Source: Bradyrhizobium sp. 149 (GTDB taxonomy: Bacteria > Pseudomonadota > Alphaproteobacteria > Rhizobiales > Xanthobacteraceae). Taken from it: 64,000 bases of DNA. Numbering within the stretch: the stretch's first letter is position 1; every line of letters begins with the position of its first letter. The stretch spans positions 197,001-261,000 of the forward strand of contig NZ_JADPKK010000020.1 of the NCBI RefSeq assembly GCF_023073915.1, read 5' to 3'. Under the pieces are notes generated by a model. The model did no database searches. It saw only the letters and a list, made by a program, of their open reading frames with translations, and was not told the DNA's origin. The translations under genes and the position numbers were made by a program. Positions 17,171 to 25,912 of the stretch are shown here, piece after piece.

Positions 17171-18331
17171 TCAGTTCCGTCCCAACGCAGTGACGATCCT
17201 GAGCCGCATTGCGCCAAGCGCCGGTAGTAGTCCCGTTATAATGCCCAGAAGAAGCATCAGACCGATCGCCCCCACTGCGATATCGGGATACAGCGTCAGC
17301 GTGGGAACGAAGTTCATCAGGCTGCCACGTACTTGTGTGATCAACAGCATTGCAACGCCGAGGCCCGGCAAGCCGCCGATCAAGGCCAGCAGGATCGATT
17401 CACCGAGCACCATGCGCAGGATCCGGCCGCCGGGAAATCCAAGGGTTTTGAGCACACCGATTTCACGCGTGCGCTCGCGCACACTCATCACCATAGTATT
17501 GCCGACGATCATCAGGATCGTCACAAAGGCCGCCCCGACCACCAGTTCGACGATCAGCGCGACGTTCCCCAGCTGCGCCGCAAAGGACTTCTGAAACGCC
17601 TTCTCGCTATCCGTGGTGGTCTCATAGGGCGAGTTGGCGAACATCCCGTCGATCGCGTTTCCAACTCTCTCGTTCATGGCCGCGGAGGTGGTGCGCAGCA
17701 TCAGCCAGTTGATCAAATCCTTGCCGAACGAACGCGTCTCGTTGAAATAGTCATAGCCCACAAGCATGATGTTGGTGTCTGCTTGAGGAATGCGGGACGT
17801 GAAGCTGCCGACGATGGTGAAGTCCCAGGCGCGCGCGCCGCTCTTCTGCGCGTAGATGCTGCTCGATATCGGAATACGATCGCCGACCTTCCAGCCCCAT
17901 TTTTCCATCATGCGCGCGCCGACAAGCGCGCCGGTGCGTTCGCGGGCGAAAGCCGTGCGCGCATCCTGGGAAAACACGAAGTCGCTGTCGCGAAGTCTCA
18001 TCCAGTCCTCCGGGTATACCGCAAAGGCGGAGATGAAGTTCTTCGGCTCCCGGTAATAGCCTCCCAACCAGCTGATCGGGGACAGCTGGGCGACACCGTC
18101 GACCGCGCCGACCCGGCTATAATAGGAGATCGGCAGCGGCTGGCTCATATTGATCTTGTTCAGGACGACCAGTCGATCCGGCGTGGCCCGCTCCTGACCG
18201 GCGTTGAAGGCACGCTCGAAGCTCGCGAGCACGCCGTAGATCGCAAACGCGATCAAGATCGAGACTATCATCAGGATCGCCCGCAATCGCCGGCGGAACA
18301 GATTCTTCCGAATCATGAGGAGATCGTTCAC
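17171..18331 (-). CDS. ABC exporter permease, FtsX/MacB type (first)
   Basis: A permease of about 386 residues with four predicted helices: one N-terminal (about residues 15-40) and three C-terminal (from about 260), around a periplasmic domain. GTG at 18331 is chosen because it overlaps the ATPase stop (GTGA). An ATG five codons later is an alternative. SVRERTREIGVLKTLGFPGGRI near residue 290 is the conserved FtsX coupling segment that contacts the ATPase. Confidence 0.85.
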   Translation of the reverse strand: MNDLLMIRKNLFRRRLRAILMIVSILIAFAIYGVLASFERAFNAGQERATPDRLVVLNKINMSQPLPISYYSRVGAVDGVAQLSPISWLGGYYREPKNFISAFAVYPEDWMRLRDSDFVFSQDARTAFARERTGALVGARMMEKWGWKVGDRIPISSSIYAQKSGARAWDFTIVGSFTSRIPQADTNIMLVGYDYFNETRSFGKDLINWLMLRTTSAAMNERVGNAIDGMFANSPYETTTDSEKAFQKSFAAQLGNVALIVELVVGAAFVTILMIVGNTMVMSVRERTREIGVLKTLGFPGGRILRMVLGESILLALIGGLPGLGVAMLLITQVRGSLMNFVPTLTLYPDIAVGAIGLMLLLGIITGLLPALGAMRLRIVTALGRN

Positions 18332-19029
18332 GCCGCGAGCTCCTTCTCGATGAAGTGTCCCTTGTCGAGGTGCAGCGCTCGTCTGGCATATTGCGCCGCC
18401 GCCGGGTCGTGGGTCACCATCACGATGGTCTTGCCGAAGTCCCGGTTGAGCAACTGCAAAATAGACAGGATCTCGTCGGCCGTACGGCGATCGAGATCGC
18501 CCGTAGGCTCGTCGCACAGGAGAAGCTCGGGATCAGATACGATGGCGCGGGCGATGGCGACCCGCTGCTGCTGCCCGCCCGACATTTCCTTCGGGTAATG
18601 CTTGAGCCGGTCGGAGAGCCCGACCACCGCCAGAGCAGCCTCGACGCGCTCGCGTCGCGCCTTGCCGCCGAGCCGGGTGAGCAATAGCGGCAGTTCGACA
18701 TTCTGCGCTGCCGTCAGCATCTGCATCAGGTTGTAGAACTGGAAGATGAAGCCGACATGGGACGCCCGCCAGTGCGCAAGTTGTCCCTCCGACAGCCGAT
18801 CGATGCGGATACCGGCGATCTCGATGATACCGGCGTCGCAGCGATCGATACCACCGAGCAGATTCAGCAGGGTCGTCTTGCCGGAGCCCGACGGTCCCAT
18901 CACGGCGACGAAATCCGCCTTTGGAATGGCCAGGTTGAGGCCATCGAAGATCGTGATCGTCTCCTTGCCTTTGGTGAACGTCTTGCGCAGATCGACGATG
19001 CCAATCATTGGATCACTTGCTGACGACAT
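18328..19029 (-). CDS. ABC exporter ATPase (LolD/MacB type)
   Basis: A 233-residue ATP-binding subunit. Walker A is GPSGSGKTT (about residues 45-53). The Q-loop is in FIFQFYNL, the signature is MSGGQQQR, Walker B is LLLCDEPTGDLD and the switch His is in VTHDP. It powers the two adjacent FtsX permeases with the HlyD-type adaptor. The start overlaps the adaptor 3' end by 17 bases, so the genes are coupled. The substrate is unknown; such systems export peptides, lipids or small metabolites rather than importing nutrients. Confidence 0.92.
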   Translation of the reverse strand: MSSASDPMIGIVDLRKTFTKGKETITIFDGLNLAIPKADFVAVMGPSGSGKTTLLNLLGGIDRCDAGIIEIAGIRIDRLSEGQLAHWRASHVGFIFQFYNLMQMLTAAQNVELPLLLTRLGGKARRERVEAALAVVGLSDRLKHYPKEMSGGQQQRVAIARAIVSDPELLLCDEPTGDLDRRTADEILSILQLLNRDFGKTIVMVTHDPAAAQYARRALHLDKGHFIEKELAA

Positions 19030-20113
19030 TGTTCTTGCTCTCGCCGGCTGAGGGAGCGTCCGGTCGTCCCGGACTGTCTCCCAGGAATGTCACTTTGATC
19101 GCCATGTCGGGCAGAATCCGCGGATCCTTGACATCCAGGCCCACACGAACCTTGACAGTGGCCTTCTCACGATTTGCGGTTGGCACGATGGCGATGACCG
19201 CACCCGGCACCGTCCAGTCCGGATAGGCATCGAGCGCCGCGGCGACCCGCGTACCTGCATGCAGGCGGCCGATCGAGGCTTCGTTGACATCGACCTCAAC
19301 TTCGATCGACTCCATGTCAACGATCGTGCAAATTCCGGTACGCGTGAAGCCGCCACCGGCCGACAGGGGCGAAATCATCTCGCCGGGTTGCGCACTGCGG
19401 TCGACCACAATGCCGGGAAACGGGGCACGGATCTGATACTTACTCAGCACCGCCTCGAACCGCTGGGCTTCCACCCGTGCCGCCGACCGCTGCGCCTCCG
19501 CTTGGCGGAGCTGGGCTCGCAGCACGCCTACCCTCGCCTGCGATTTGGTCAGATCGGCCTCGGTGGCGAAATTCTTCTGCGACAGCGTCTGGGTTCGATC
19601 GAGTATGCGCTCCGCGTCGCGCAGGTCGGCGGCAATCGCGGCAACAGCCGCGTCCGAGGCTTCGGCGCGCGCCTCGGCCAGCACGTAATCCTTGTCGGCC
19701 AGGATATCGTCGAGTTTGGCAAGAACCTGACCGGCCTGCACCACCATACCCTCGTCAACCAAAAGTTCGACAACCTTCCCGGTGATCTCGGCTGCGATGG
19801 TCGCCTTGCGGCGGGCGACGACGAAGCCCGATGCCACGAGACTGCTCCCATTGCGCTGTTCTGATACAGCCGTTGCCCGCTGCACCGGTTCTGGTTGCTG
19901 CGGGTGGGCCGCAGCGGCCTCGACCGTTGGCACCTTTGCCGAAGGCGGCGCGAACCATAGCCACACCCCAGCGGCCGCCCCGAGCACGGCCACGGTGCCG
20001 ACTGCTCCCAAGGTCAATAACCCAGCTCTGCTGTCTTGTCGCGCTACCGACGATGTCGCTGGCTGGGGCCGATCGATCGCGAGCGAGCGCAACAACCTCG
20101 CCTTGTCATCCAT
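19013..20113 (-). CDS. HlyD/MacA-type periplasmic adaptor
   Basis: A 366-residue adaptor of the membrane fusion family. One N-terminal helix (about 30-52) anchors it in the inner membrane. A lipoyl-type half (GKVVELLVDEGMVVQAGQVLAKLDD, about 110-135), a coiled-coil hairpin (about 140-205) and a second lipoyl half (YQIRAPFPGIVVDRSAQPGE) follow. It should bridge the FtsX-type transporter to an outer-membrane channel. No TolC-like gene is present nearby, so a channel encoded elsewhere is implied. GGGAGG precedes the ATG. First gene of the operon. Confidence 0.88.
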   Translation of the reverse strand: MDDKARLLRSLAIDRPQPATSSVARQDSRAGLLTLGAVGTVAVLGAAAGVWLWFAPPSAKVPTVEAAAAHPQQPEPVQRATAVSEQRNGSSLVASGFVVARRKATIAAEITGKVVELLVDEGMVVQAGQVLAKLDDILADKDYVLAEARAEASDAAVAAIAADLRDAERILDRTQTLSQKNFATEADLTKSQARVGVLRAQLRQAEAQRSAARVEAQRFEAVLSKYQIRAPFPGIVVDRSAQPGEMISPLSAGGGFTRTGICTIVDMESIEVEVDVNEASIGRLHAGTRVAAALDAYPDWTVPGAVIAIVPTANREKATVKVRVGLDVKDPRILPDMAIKVTFLGDSPGRPDAPSAGESKNNVVSK

Positions 20114-20148
20114 GGAACCGGCCTCCCGGCTTGAATAACACCCTCTGG

Positions 20149-20166
20149 TTGTTTACTGTATAACAA
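20149..20166. promoter_or_regulatory. Possible operator before the export operon
   Basis: TTGTT and AACAA arms are separated by eight bases, 36 bases before the adaptor start, in an AT-rich patch suited to a promoter. The symmetry is short, so this is tentative. Confidence 0.3.
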
Positions 20167-20334
20167 TGTACTTGCCCGAAATCGAATGACAGTTTCTTCA
20201 TTCTGACCCGCTGGAGTGCATAACGGGAGTTCCGGGACGACCGCGACAGTCGTCATGGCCCGGGGGCCAGATCACCGTGGGCAGGGCGGCTGTCGACGCG
20301 GCCTCACGCGCCGTTCCGCCGTCACGACTTTTGA

Positions 20335-21099
20335 TTACTGCGCACAGACGGCCTCTGCGTTCTCTGCCGCGAAATGGCGTCCGCTCAGGTCGCCCCCCTT
20401 TGCCAGTGTTGAGAAGGCATTGCGGATCTTCCACGCCAGTTCTGGATCATTCATGACGGACTTATCCGTCATGATGTCCTGCACTCGCGCGAACTCCTGT
20501 TCGGACAGCGCATGCGCCAATATGGCGACAACTTCCTGCAGCGCGGCCGCAGTCGCGACATGGGTCCCGACGGCAATCGCTGAAGTGTCCTTGCCTCGAG
20601 CTTCGCGGAACGACGGCCGTGCCCGAAGATCTTCACATTTCATCTCCCGCATGTCGCGCAATTCGGCATGAATGGCCCGTACTGAAATTCGCTCGCCCGA
20701 CTCGACGCGCTTTACGACATCCGCGGCGAACTCCTCCGGCGTTCCCGATGCCGCGAGCACATACAGAAGCGATACTGGCAACTTCGAGATTTTTGCGCTT
20801 TTTGCCGGCGCCCATTTGGCTACACGCATGTAGGCCTGTGCCGTGCGCGCCGGAATGCCGACCTCACCCTCCACCCAATCGACGAATGCACCGTGGGACA
20901 GGTAGCGCTTCGCCTCGATAAGGTCTTTCCCGATGCCGATGACGGACGACGATGCCTGTCGACGGATGCGCTCCGCGCGTCCCATCAGGAAGGTCGCCAC
21001 CGAAGACGACATGTCACTATAATCGAACCTCGGACACTGGCTCCCGGACGCCGTGACCTCCGTTGCTCGTACAACAGAATTGCCGACAGGCACGACCAC
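20335..21099 (-). CDS. DUF3102-like protein, paralogue 2
   Basis: A 254-residue relative of the proteins at 14.9 and 22.5 kb. The core IGKDLIEAKRYLSHGAFVDW, GIPARTAQAYMRVAKWAP and the stretch SLLYVLAASGTPEEFAADVV align closely with the other two. The C-terminal block LQEVVAILAHALSEQEFARVQDIMTD is also shared. The N-terminal 25 residues differ between copies. Copies 2 and 3 look more alike than either is to copy 1, judged by eye. Confidence 0.75.
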   Translation of the reverse strand: MVVPVGNSVVRATEVTASGSQCPRFDYSDMSSSVATFLMGRAERIRRQASSSVIGIGKDLIEAKRYLSHGAFVDWVEGEVGIPARTAQAYMRVAKWAPAKSAKISKLPVSLLYVLAASGTPEEFAADVVKRVESGERISVRAIHAELRDMREMKCEDLRARPSFREARGKDTSAIAVGTHVATAAALQEVVAILAHALSEQEFARVQDIMTDKSVMNDPELAWKIRNAFSTLAKGGDLSGRHFAAENAEAVCAQ

Positions 21100-21480
21100 G
21101 TCTCCTTCAACTCGTGGCTTCTTGCAGCGAACTGTCCCACAAAACGAAAGTATCGACTAGACAATTTTAAGGCGAGTTCGGCGATTTGTCGCGACGACGG
21201 TCCGGTGACATCACAGCGAATCATTCAATTCACAAGGCCTCGATCGTTCCTTACGACCGTCGCAAATACTTCTTAAAGTTGTATTGCTATTGGTATTGTG
21301 AATGCCTGCCGCAGACATGGTCGGCCAAGACTCCCAAGCGGAGCTGCTCGCCGGTTCCGCCCGCCGTGTTCGACGACGGGCTTCATCCTGCGCAAGGACT
21401 TCCGGCGACGCGACCGCGGGGCAGTGCGGACCCCGCGCTTCATGCGAGCACGCCGGAAATACGAAGAGCGCGTCGAGCGA
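21100..21480. other. Non-coding gap
   Basis: No supported gene in 381 bases. It contains an AT-rich patch near 21150-21300 that could hold the promoter for DUF3102 copy 2, and then short frames without ribosome sites. Confidence 0.5.
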
Positions 21481-22239
21481 CTAGCCTCGTCCGACAAACG
21501 GCATCTGGTTCGGAATGACGGTCATAAAAAGCACGCTTGTATCCAGCGGCAGGCTGGCCATGTACGCCACGGCCCGGCCGATGTCGTCGACGTCCATGCG
21601 CGATTCCGTCCGTATGGCGCCGTCCGGCTGCAACACGCCGGATGCCATCGCTGCGGCAAGTGGCGTTCCGGCATTCCCAATATCGATCTGGCCGCAGCTG
21701 ATGTTGTAACCGCGGCAGTCGAGCGCAATTTGCTTGGTTAATCCCGTGACCGCGTGTTTGGACGCGGTATAGGCGACGGCGCGCGGACGCGGCGTATGAG
21801 CGGAAACCGAGCCATTGTTGACGATCCGCCCACCGGCCGGTTTCTGCGACTTCATCATTCTGACGGCTTGCTGGGTGCACAGAAACATGCCGGAAAGATT
21901 GGTCGCAATCACTCGTTGCCATATCTCGAACGGCAGGTCCTCGAGCAGGATCGGCGGCGTTACAATTCCCGCATTGTTGAAGAGCAGGTCCAGCCGGCCA
22001 TAATTATCCCTGATCCGATCAAACAGTCCCTTGACCGAATTCGGTTCCGTGACGTCGGTTGGAACGACCAAACTTTGCCCGCCAAGCGCAGCTCCGGCGG
22101 CGGCAGTTTCGCCGAGCTTGTCCGCACGCCGCCCCGCGAGCACGACGACATAGCCTTCGCGTATCAAGGCAATGCTAACAGCCCTCCCGACGCCGGTTCC
22201 CGCGCCGGTCACAAGTGCGATCTTGCCTGCCCCGTTCAT
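21481..22239 (-). CDS. SDR-family oxidoreductase
   Basis: A 252-residue classical short-chain dehydrogenase. The cofactor motif is TGAGTGVG (about residues 11-18), the NNAG motif follows, and the catalytic Ser (NNGSVSAH) and Tyr-x3-Lys (AYTASK) are present. A RRAD segment after strand 2 suggests NADP(H) preference. It stands between two DUF3102-like genes. No operon partner identifies the substrate. Confidence 0.85.
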   Translation of the reverse strand: MNGAGKIALVTGAGTGVGRAVSIALIREGYVVVLAGRRADKLGETAAAGAALGGQSLVVPTDVTEPNSVKGLFDRIRDNYGRLDLLFNNAGIVTPPILLEDLPFEIWQRVIATNLSGMFLCTQQAVRMMKSQKPAGGRIVNNGSVSAHTPRPRAVAYTASKHAVTGLTKQIALDCRGYNISCGQIDIGNAGTPLAAAMASGVLQPDGAIRTESRMDVDDIGRAVAYMASLPLDTSVLFMTVIPNQMPFVGRG

Positions 22240-22452
22240 CGAGCTAATCCCTTGCTCTCAACGCGATGGCTCTCCATGCCTGACGCCGGGACCGGAGGTG
22301 TGAATCGCGCCACGGCTATTCGGGCGGAGGTTCCCTTGCAGGCTACCGACTCCAAAAGCGCGACAGCCGCGCATTTGCCTTCGTTCTCTTTGCAATCGCC
22401 TTTCGCGGACGAGCGCGCTCGGCTCCGACGTTTCATTTGCGGGCGCTGACAA

Positions 22453-23238
22453 TCATTCGGATTGAGACCCGGCTGCGGACTCATGAAGACCATCTCGTCC
22501 GAAGGGCGATCGTTCAGATCCCTGCCGCTCGAAAGTCGAAAATGCATCGATGATCTTTTGTGGCAGGTCCGGGTCCTCGATTGTAATGCGATCGGTCAGG
22601 ATATCCTGAACACGCACAAAATCATGACTGGGAAGCCTGTGGGCGAAGATCGTCACAACCTCAAGCAGGGCTGCGCTGTTCATTTCGACGTCGAAGTCAC
22701 TCGTCACCACCTCGCCATGGTGCCGTTCGCAGCTCCCGTTTTGGTCGGAGCGCTGAAACCGTCGGCGCCGGCTGTCGCGAGACGCTCCCTCGGACGTTTC
22801 GCGCAGATTTCGCAATTCATCACGGACAGCCTGAGTCGTGATGCATTCACCGGCAGCCAGACGCGTCAGTACATCCGCAACGAATTCGTCCGGCGTCGTC
22901 GACGCCGATAGCATATACAGGAGCGAAATCGGCAGATGTCCGATCTTTGAATTCTTCGGCGGAGCCCACTTCGCTAGGCGCATATACGCTTGCGCTGTGC
23001 GTGCCGGAATTCCAATTTCGCTTTCCACCCACGCGATGAAGGCACCGTGAGACACATATTGCTTGGCCGAAGCAAGGTCTCTGCCGATGTTGATGACGGA
23101 TAACGTCGCCTGACGACGAATTCGTTCCGCTTGTCCTCTGAGAAACGCGGCTACTGGCGCAGACAAGTCACGATAGTCGAATATCCGGTGTTGCGGATAC
23201 TTTTCAACGGCACCGGCCATATCGTCGTTACCAAGCAT
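22453..23238 (-). CDS. DUF3102-like protein, paralogue 3
   Basis: A 261-residue paralogue with the same core (INIGRDLASAKQYVSHGAF, GIPARTAQAYMRLAKWAP, SLLYMLSASTTPDEFVADVL) and the same C-terminal block (LLEVVTIFAHRLPSHDFVRVQDILTD). A 30-residue basic, low-complexity insertion follows the first half (GASRDSRRRRFQRSDQN). Three such genes within 8.4 kb is unusual and suggests duplication within the island or serial acquisition. Confidence 0.75.
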   Translation of the reverse strand: MLGNDDMAGAVEKYPQHRIFDYRDLSAPVAAFLRGQAERIRRQATLSVINIGRDLASAKQYVSHGAFIAWVESEIGIPARTAQAYMRLAKWAPPKNSKIGHLPISLLYMLSASTTPDEFVADVLTRLAAGECITTQAVRDELRNLRETSEGASRDSRRRRFQRSDQNGSCERHHGEVVTSDFDVEMNSAALLEVVTIFAHRLPSHDFVRVQDILTDRITIEDPDLPQKIIDAFSTFERQGSERSPFGRDGLHESAAGSQSE

Positions 23239-23543
23239 GAACCTGTCTCCCTGTCGCGAGCCGAGCTATGCAATGGGGCGAGCTACCCCGAGATCGTATT
23301 TGGACTGATCGAGAAAAGCCGGTCACGAAGCAGCAGCCAGCGTTCCCTCGATTGGCATGTTCTCGCCGTTCAACAAGCACGCTTGATGAACGGCAATCGA
23401 TGCTGTGCTCGTGCATAGGCAGACAAAAAGTCGGCAAAAGAAAGACGTGCATACCATCGCCAACGCTACTTGAGATCGTGTTCCGGAATCACGAGATATC
23501 GCAGAGGAAGCTGACGGCTGGCTGACATCGGTCCGGACTGGCA
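23239..23543. other. Non-coding gap before the phosphopantetheinyl transferase
   Basis: I see no supported gene or strong structure in these 305 bases. Short minus-strand frames are Cys-rich by composition only. Confidence 0.45.
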
Positions 23544-24203
23544 CTACTTTTCCTTCGTCAGAATGAAGGCACTGGTCAGCACGTGCCGCTCGCTGACGCA
23601 GAAGCGTCCGCCCAGTTCGGATGGCTCATCCCTTCCCGCTCGTGGCGCGTCCGGGTGGATCATGGCGCGAAAGTCACCCCGGGCCGAACCGAACTCGATC
23701 CGTGCATGTCGGAAGCCCAACATGGTCCCAACAAGAGGATACCACACCTTGAACACGCTCTCCTTGGCGCTGAACAGGAGCAGTTCCCAGGGCAGCAACG
23801 GTGTCGCGGCGCCTATCCACGCACGCTCTTCCGGTAACGAAATCCGCTCGAAGACGCCGGCGCCCAGTTCCCGCCGGGATTCCGCGTCGATGCCGATGCC
23901 ATGTACATCCACCCGACGCGCAACCACCGCCGCAACGTATCCCTGACAATGGGTGATACTGCCGCAGATGTCCGGCGGCCATAGCGGCTCCATCGCGGCA
24001 CCGAACAGAATTGGCGCCGGCCCGATACCCAACGCACTTAGCGCCGAACGTGCGCATTCGCGGCCGCTCGTAAATTCGCGTCGACGCTTGTCGGCTACGT
24101 TGCCCAGAGCCGCATACTCTTCGGGCAGCAGCGTGCCCGCCGTAGAATCGAAGACTTCCATCACTTCTGCGGAAGAAGGGACCAGGGACGCCAATCCAAA
24201 CAT
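23544..24203 (-). CDS. 4'-phosphopantetheinyl transferase (Sfp/EntD type)
   Basis: This enzyme would move phosphopantetheine from CoA onto carrier-protein serines. It has 219 residues with SITHCQGYVAAVVA near 82-95, the metal motif GIGIDAE (Asp about 106, Glu about 108) and FSAKESVFKVW (Lys about 147, Glu about 148). These are the Sfp/EntD hallmarks. Fatty-acid ACP is normally primed by AcpS, so an Sfp-type gene here points to a dedicated secondary pathway. Two ACPs with the GLDSVD site lie at 39.6 and 43.4 kb. GGTGAGG precedes the ATG. Confidence 0.9.
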   Translation of the reverse strand: MFGLASLVPSSAEVMEVFDSTAGTLLPEEYAALGNVADKRRREFTSGRECARSALSALGIGPAPILFGAAMEPLWPPDICGSITHCQGYVAAVVARRVDVHGIGIDAESRRELGAGVFERISLPEERAWIGAATPLLPWELLLFSAKESVFKVWYPLVGTMLGFRHARIEFGSARGDFRAMIHPDAPRAGRDEPSELGGRFCVSERHVLTSAFILTKEK

Positions 24204-24439
24204 TCGACCTCACCTGCGTCTCATGTGAAACGTCGTAAGCGTATCGGCCAGCAACAACGGAGCTTCTCAATATAAACAGAATCTGATGCGTGAGGAGGTC
24301 GGCGTCGGACGTCCTCACGGTGAGACTTGCGAAACGGTCGTGCCGTTCGATGCGTTGCGAGTTCTTCGAGACGTCCTGAATTCGATCGCGGCGATGTCGC
24401 GCCAATTGATCCCACAGGATTGTCGCGCGGCGCCGCGGC

Positions 24440-25280
24440 GGTGGATTCAGAGGCCACGAAAACCGGCTGGCGGTGACGTGCTACTTCAACACCGCCGGCC
24501 GCATCAGCATTCTGGATCTGCTGGGCTTGCCACGCCCAATTCCGCGCGGCGGCCGCGCCGTGCTCAATTGGTTCCGCCAGACCATCGATGAAACCATCAG
24601 CGCACGGCGCAAGCTGATTGCATCCGGCGTCACGCCGCCGCGCGACGTGCTTATGCTGCTTCTCGAGATGCGGGACCCCGAGACGGGGCAAGGCATGCCG
24701 GAGGACGTCCTGCGCTCCAACGCCGTAACTTTCATCGATGCCGGTCACGAGAACACGGCTAATTCGCTCACCTGGGCGCTGTATCTGCTTTCGCAATCGC
24801 ATCACTGGCGCGACCGTGTCGAGGCGGAGGTCGATGCCAAACTCAATGCCGGGCCGATGGAAACGCTCGTTGACCGCCTGCCGGTGACCAAGGCCGTTAT
24901 CCGCCCTCGGCGGTCCTCACGGACGAAATCGCCCGCACGCGCATCGAGCCCGGCATGATGTGACGGTTGCGCCCTTCGTTCTGCATCGCCATCGCAATTA
25001 TGGGACTGGCCGGACGAATTCGGCCCCACCCGCTTCTTACCGGGCAACCGCGAGCGGATCGACCGTTTCGCCTACATTCCGTTCGGCTTCGGACCACGCG
25101 TTTGCATCGGCATGAGCTTCGCGTTGCACGAGACGATCGTCGCCTTGGCGCATCTGACGTACGCCTTCCGCTTCGAGCTCAAGCACGGCCACGTCGTACG
25201 GCCAGTGCACGAATCACGCTGCGGTCCCAAGGCGGCATGCCGATGATCCTGCAGCCAAGGCGACCGACGAATGAGGTGTA
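24440..25280 (+). pseudogene. Degenerate cytochrome P450
   Basis: A P450 relic. From about 24473 to 24905 one frame reads as the middle of a bacterial P450, including the I-helix region (FIDAGHENTANSLTWALYLL). The ExxR region is then missing. The chain continues in other frames through AVLTDEIARTRIEPG, VTVAPFVLHRHRN and DWPDEFGPTRFLPG, to the heme loop FGFGPRVCIG (25080 region) and a C-terminal MPMILQPR. At least three frame changes plus a deletion make it nonfunctional. The N-terminal third is not recognisable. Confidence 0.85.
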
Positions 25281-25444
25281 GGCAGACCATGAAATTCACC
25301 GCATTCGATCTCACCGACAAGGCGACGCCGTCACCGGTTTGAACCGCGGCACCGGTGCAACGGCTGGCAATATCCGCTAAAGTGTGGCCTCGAATTTCAC
25401 GACCGGCGAGACCGTGGCCGGCGACGGCGGCGTCATCGCAGCCT

Positions 25445-25633
25445 TCATTGACGGGTATCATCGGCAGCGACAGCCGGAACGCTGCTCGACAGAGCCGAGT
25501 GATCGCGAGGCTCGGCGACGATATGCCTCTTGAGGTGCTCAATCTCGGCCATTGCTTCGGCTAGCCGAGCCTCCTTCAAGACGAGCAGCCGGCGCAATGT
25601 AACGACTTCTTCATTTTCGACGGGGCTTGCCAT
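25445..25633 (-). CDS. Small possible coiled-coil protein
   Basis: A 62-residue frame with a charged heptad-like segment (LKEARLAEAMAEIEHLKRHI). It may be a remnant of an IS66-type transposase N-terminus, which has similar helices, or a spurious frame. The rest of 25281-25912 shows no supported gene. Confidence 0.25.
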   Translation of the reverse strand: MASPVENEEVVTLRRLLVLKEARLAEAMAEIEHLKRHIVAEPRDHSALSSSVPAVAADDTRQ

Positions 25634-25912
25634 ACTGCCTGCTCACTAGCGAGATCAATCGGTCAAACTTCCTTCGTCCCCGACGATGCTTCGGCTTCCG
25701 GAGCCACGCGCACTATTGCCGGCGACACGCGAACAGAACACTTCTCTGGCCGTGATGATACTACCCGATAAGTCCTTCTCCTATAGACGCTCATCTAAGA
25801 GACAGGTCAGGGCAGGATCGCGCCGGTCCGTGGCCCCGCGGGTAGCGTGAAGGAGGCCGCGCGCTGCGCCGGCTCCCAAACGATTCATCGACTGGAGCCG
25901 CCCGCCAACGTG

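Noticed and set aside
17333..18598. 421-codon plus-strand frame
   Set aside because: Antisense shadow of the FtsX permease and ATPase genes; composition is His/Gln/Arg-rich with no motifs.
24473..24958. Intact short P450 gene
   Set aside because: Frameshifts and loss of the ExxR region; the heme loop is in another frame.
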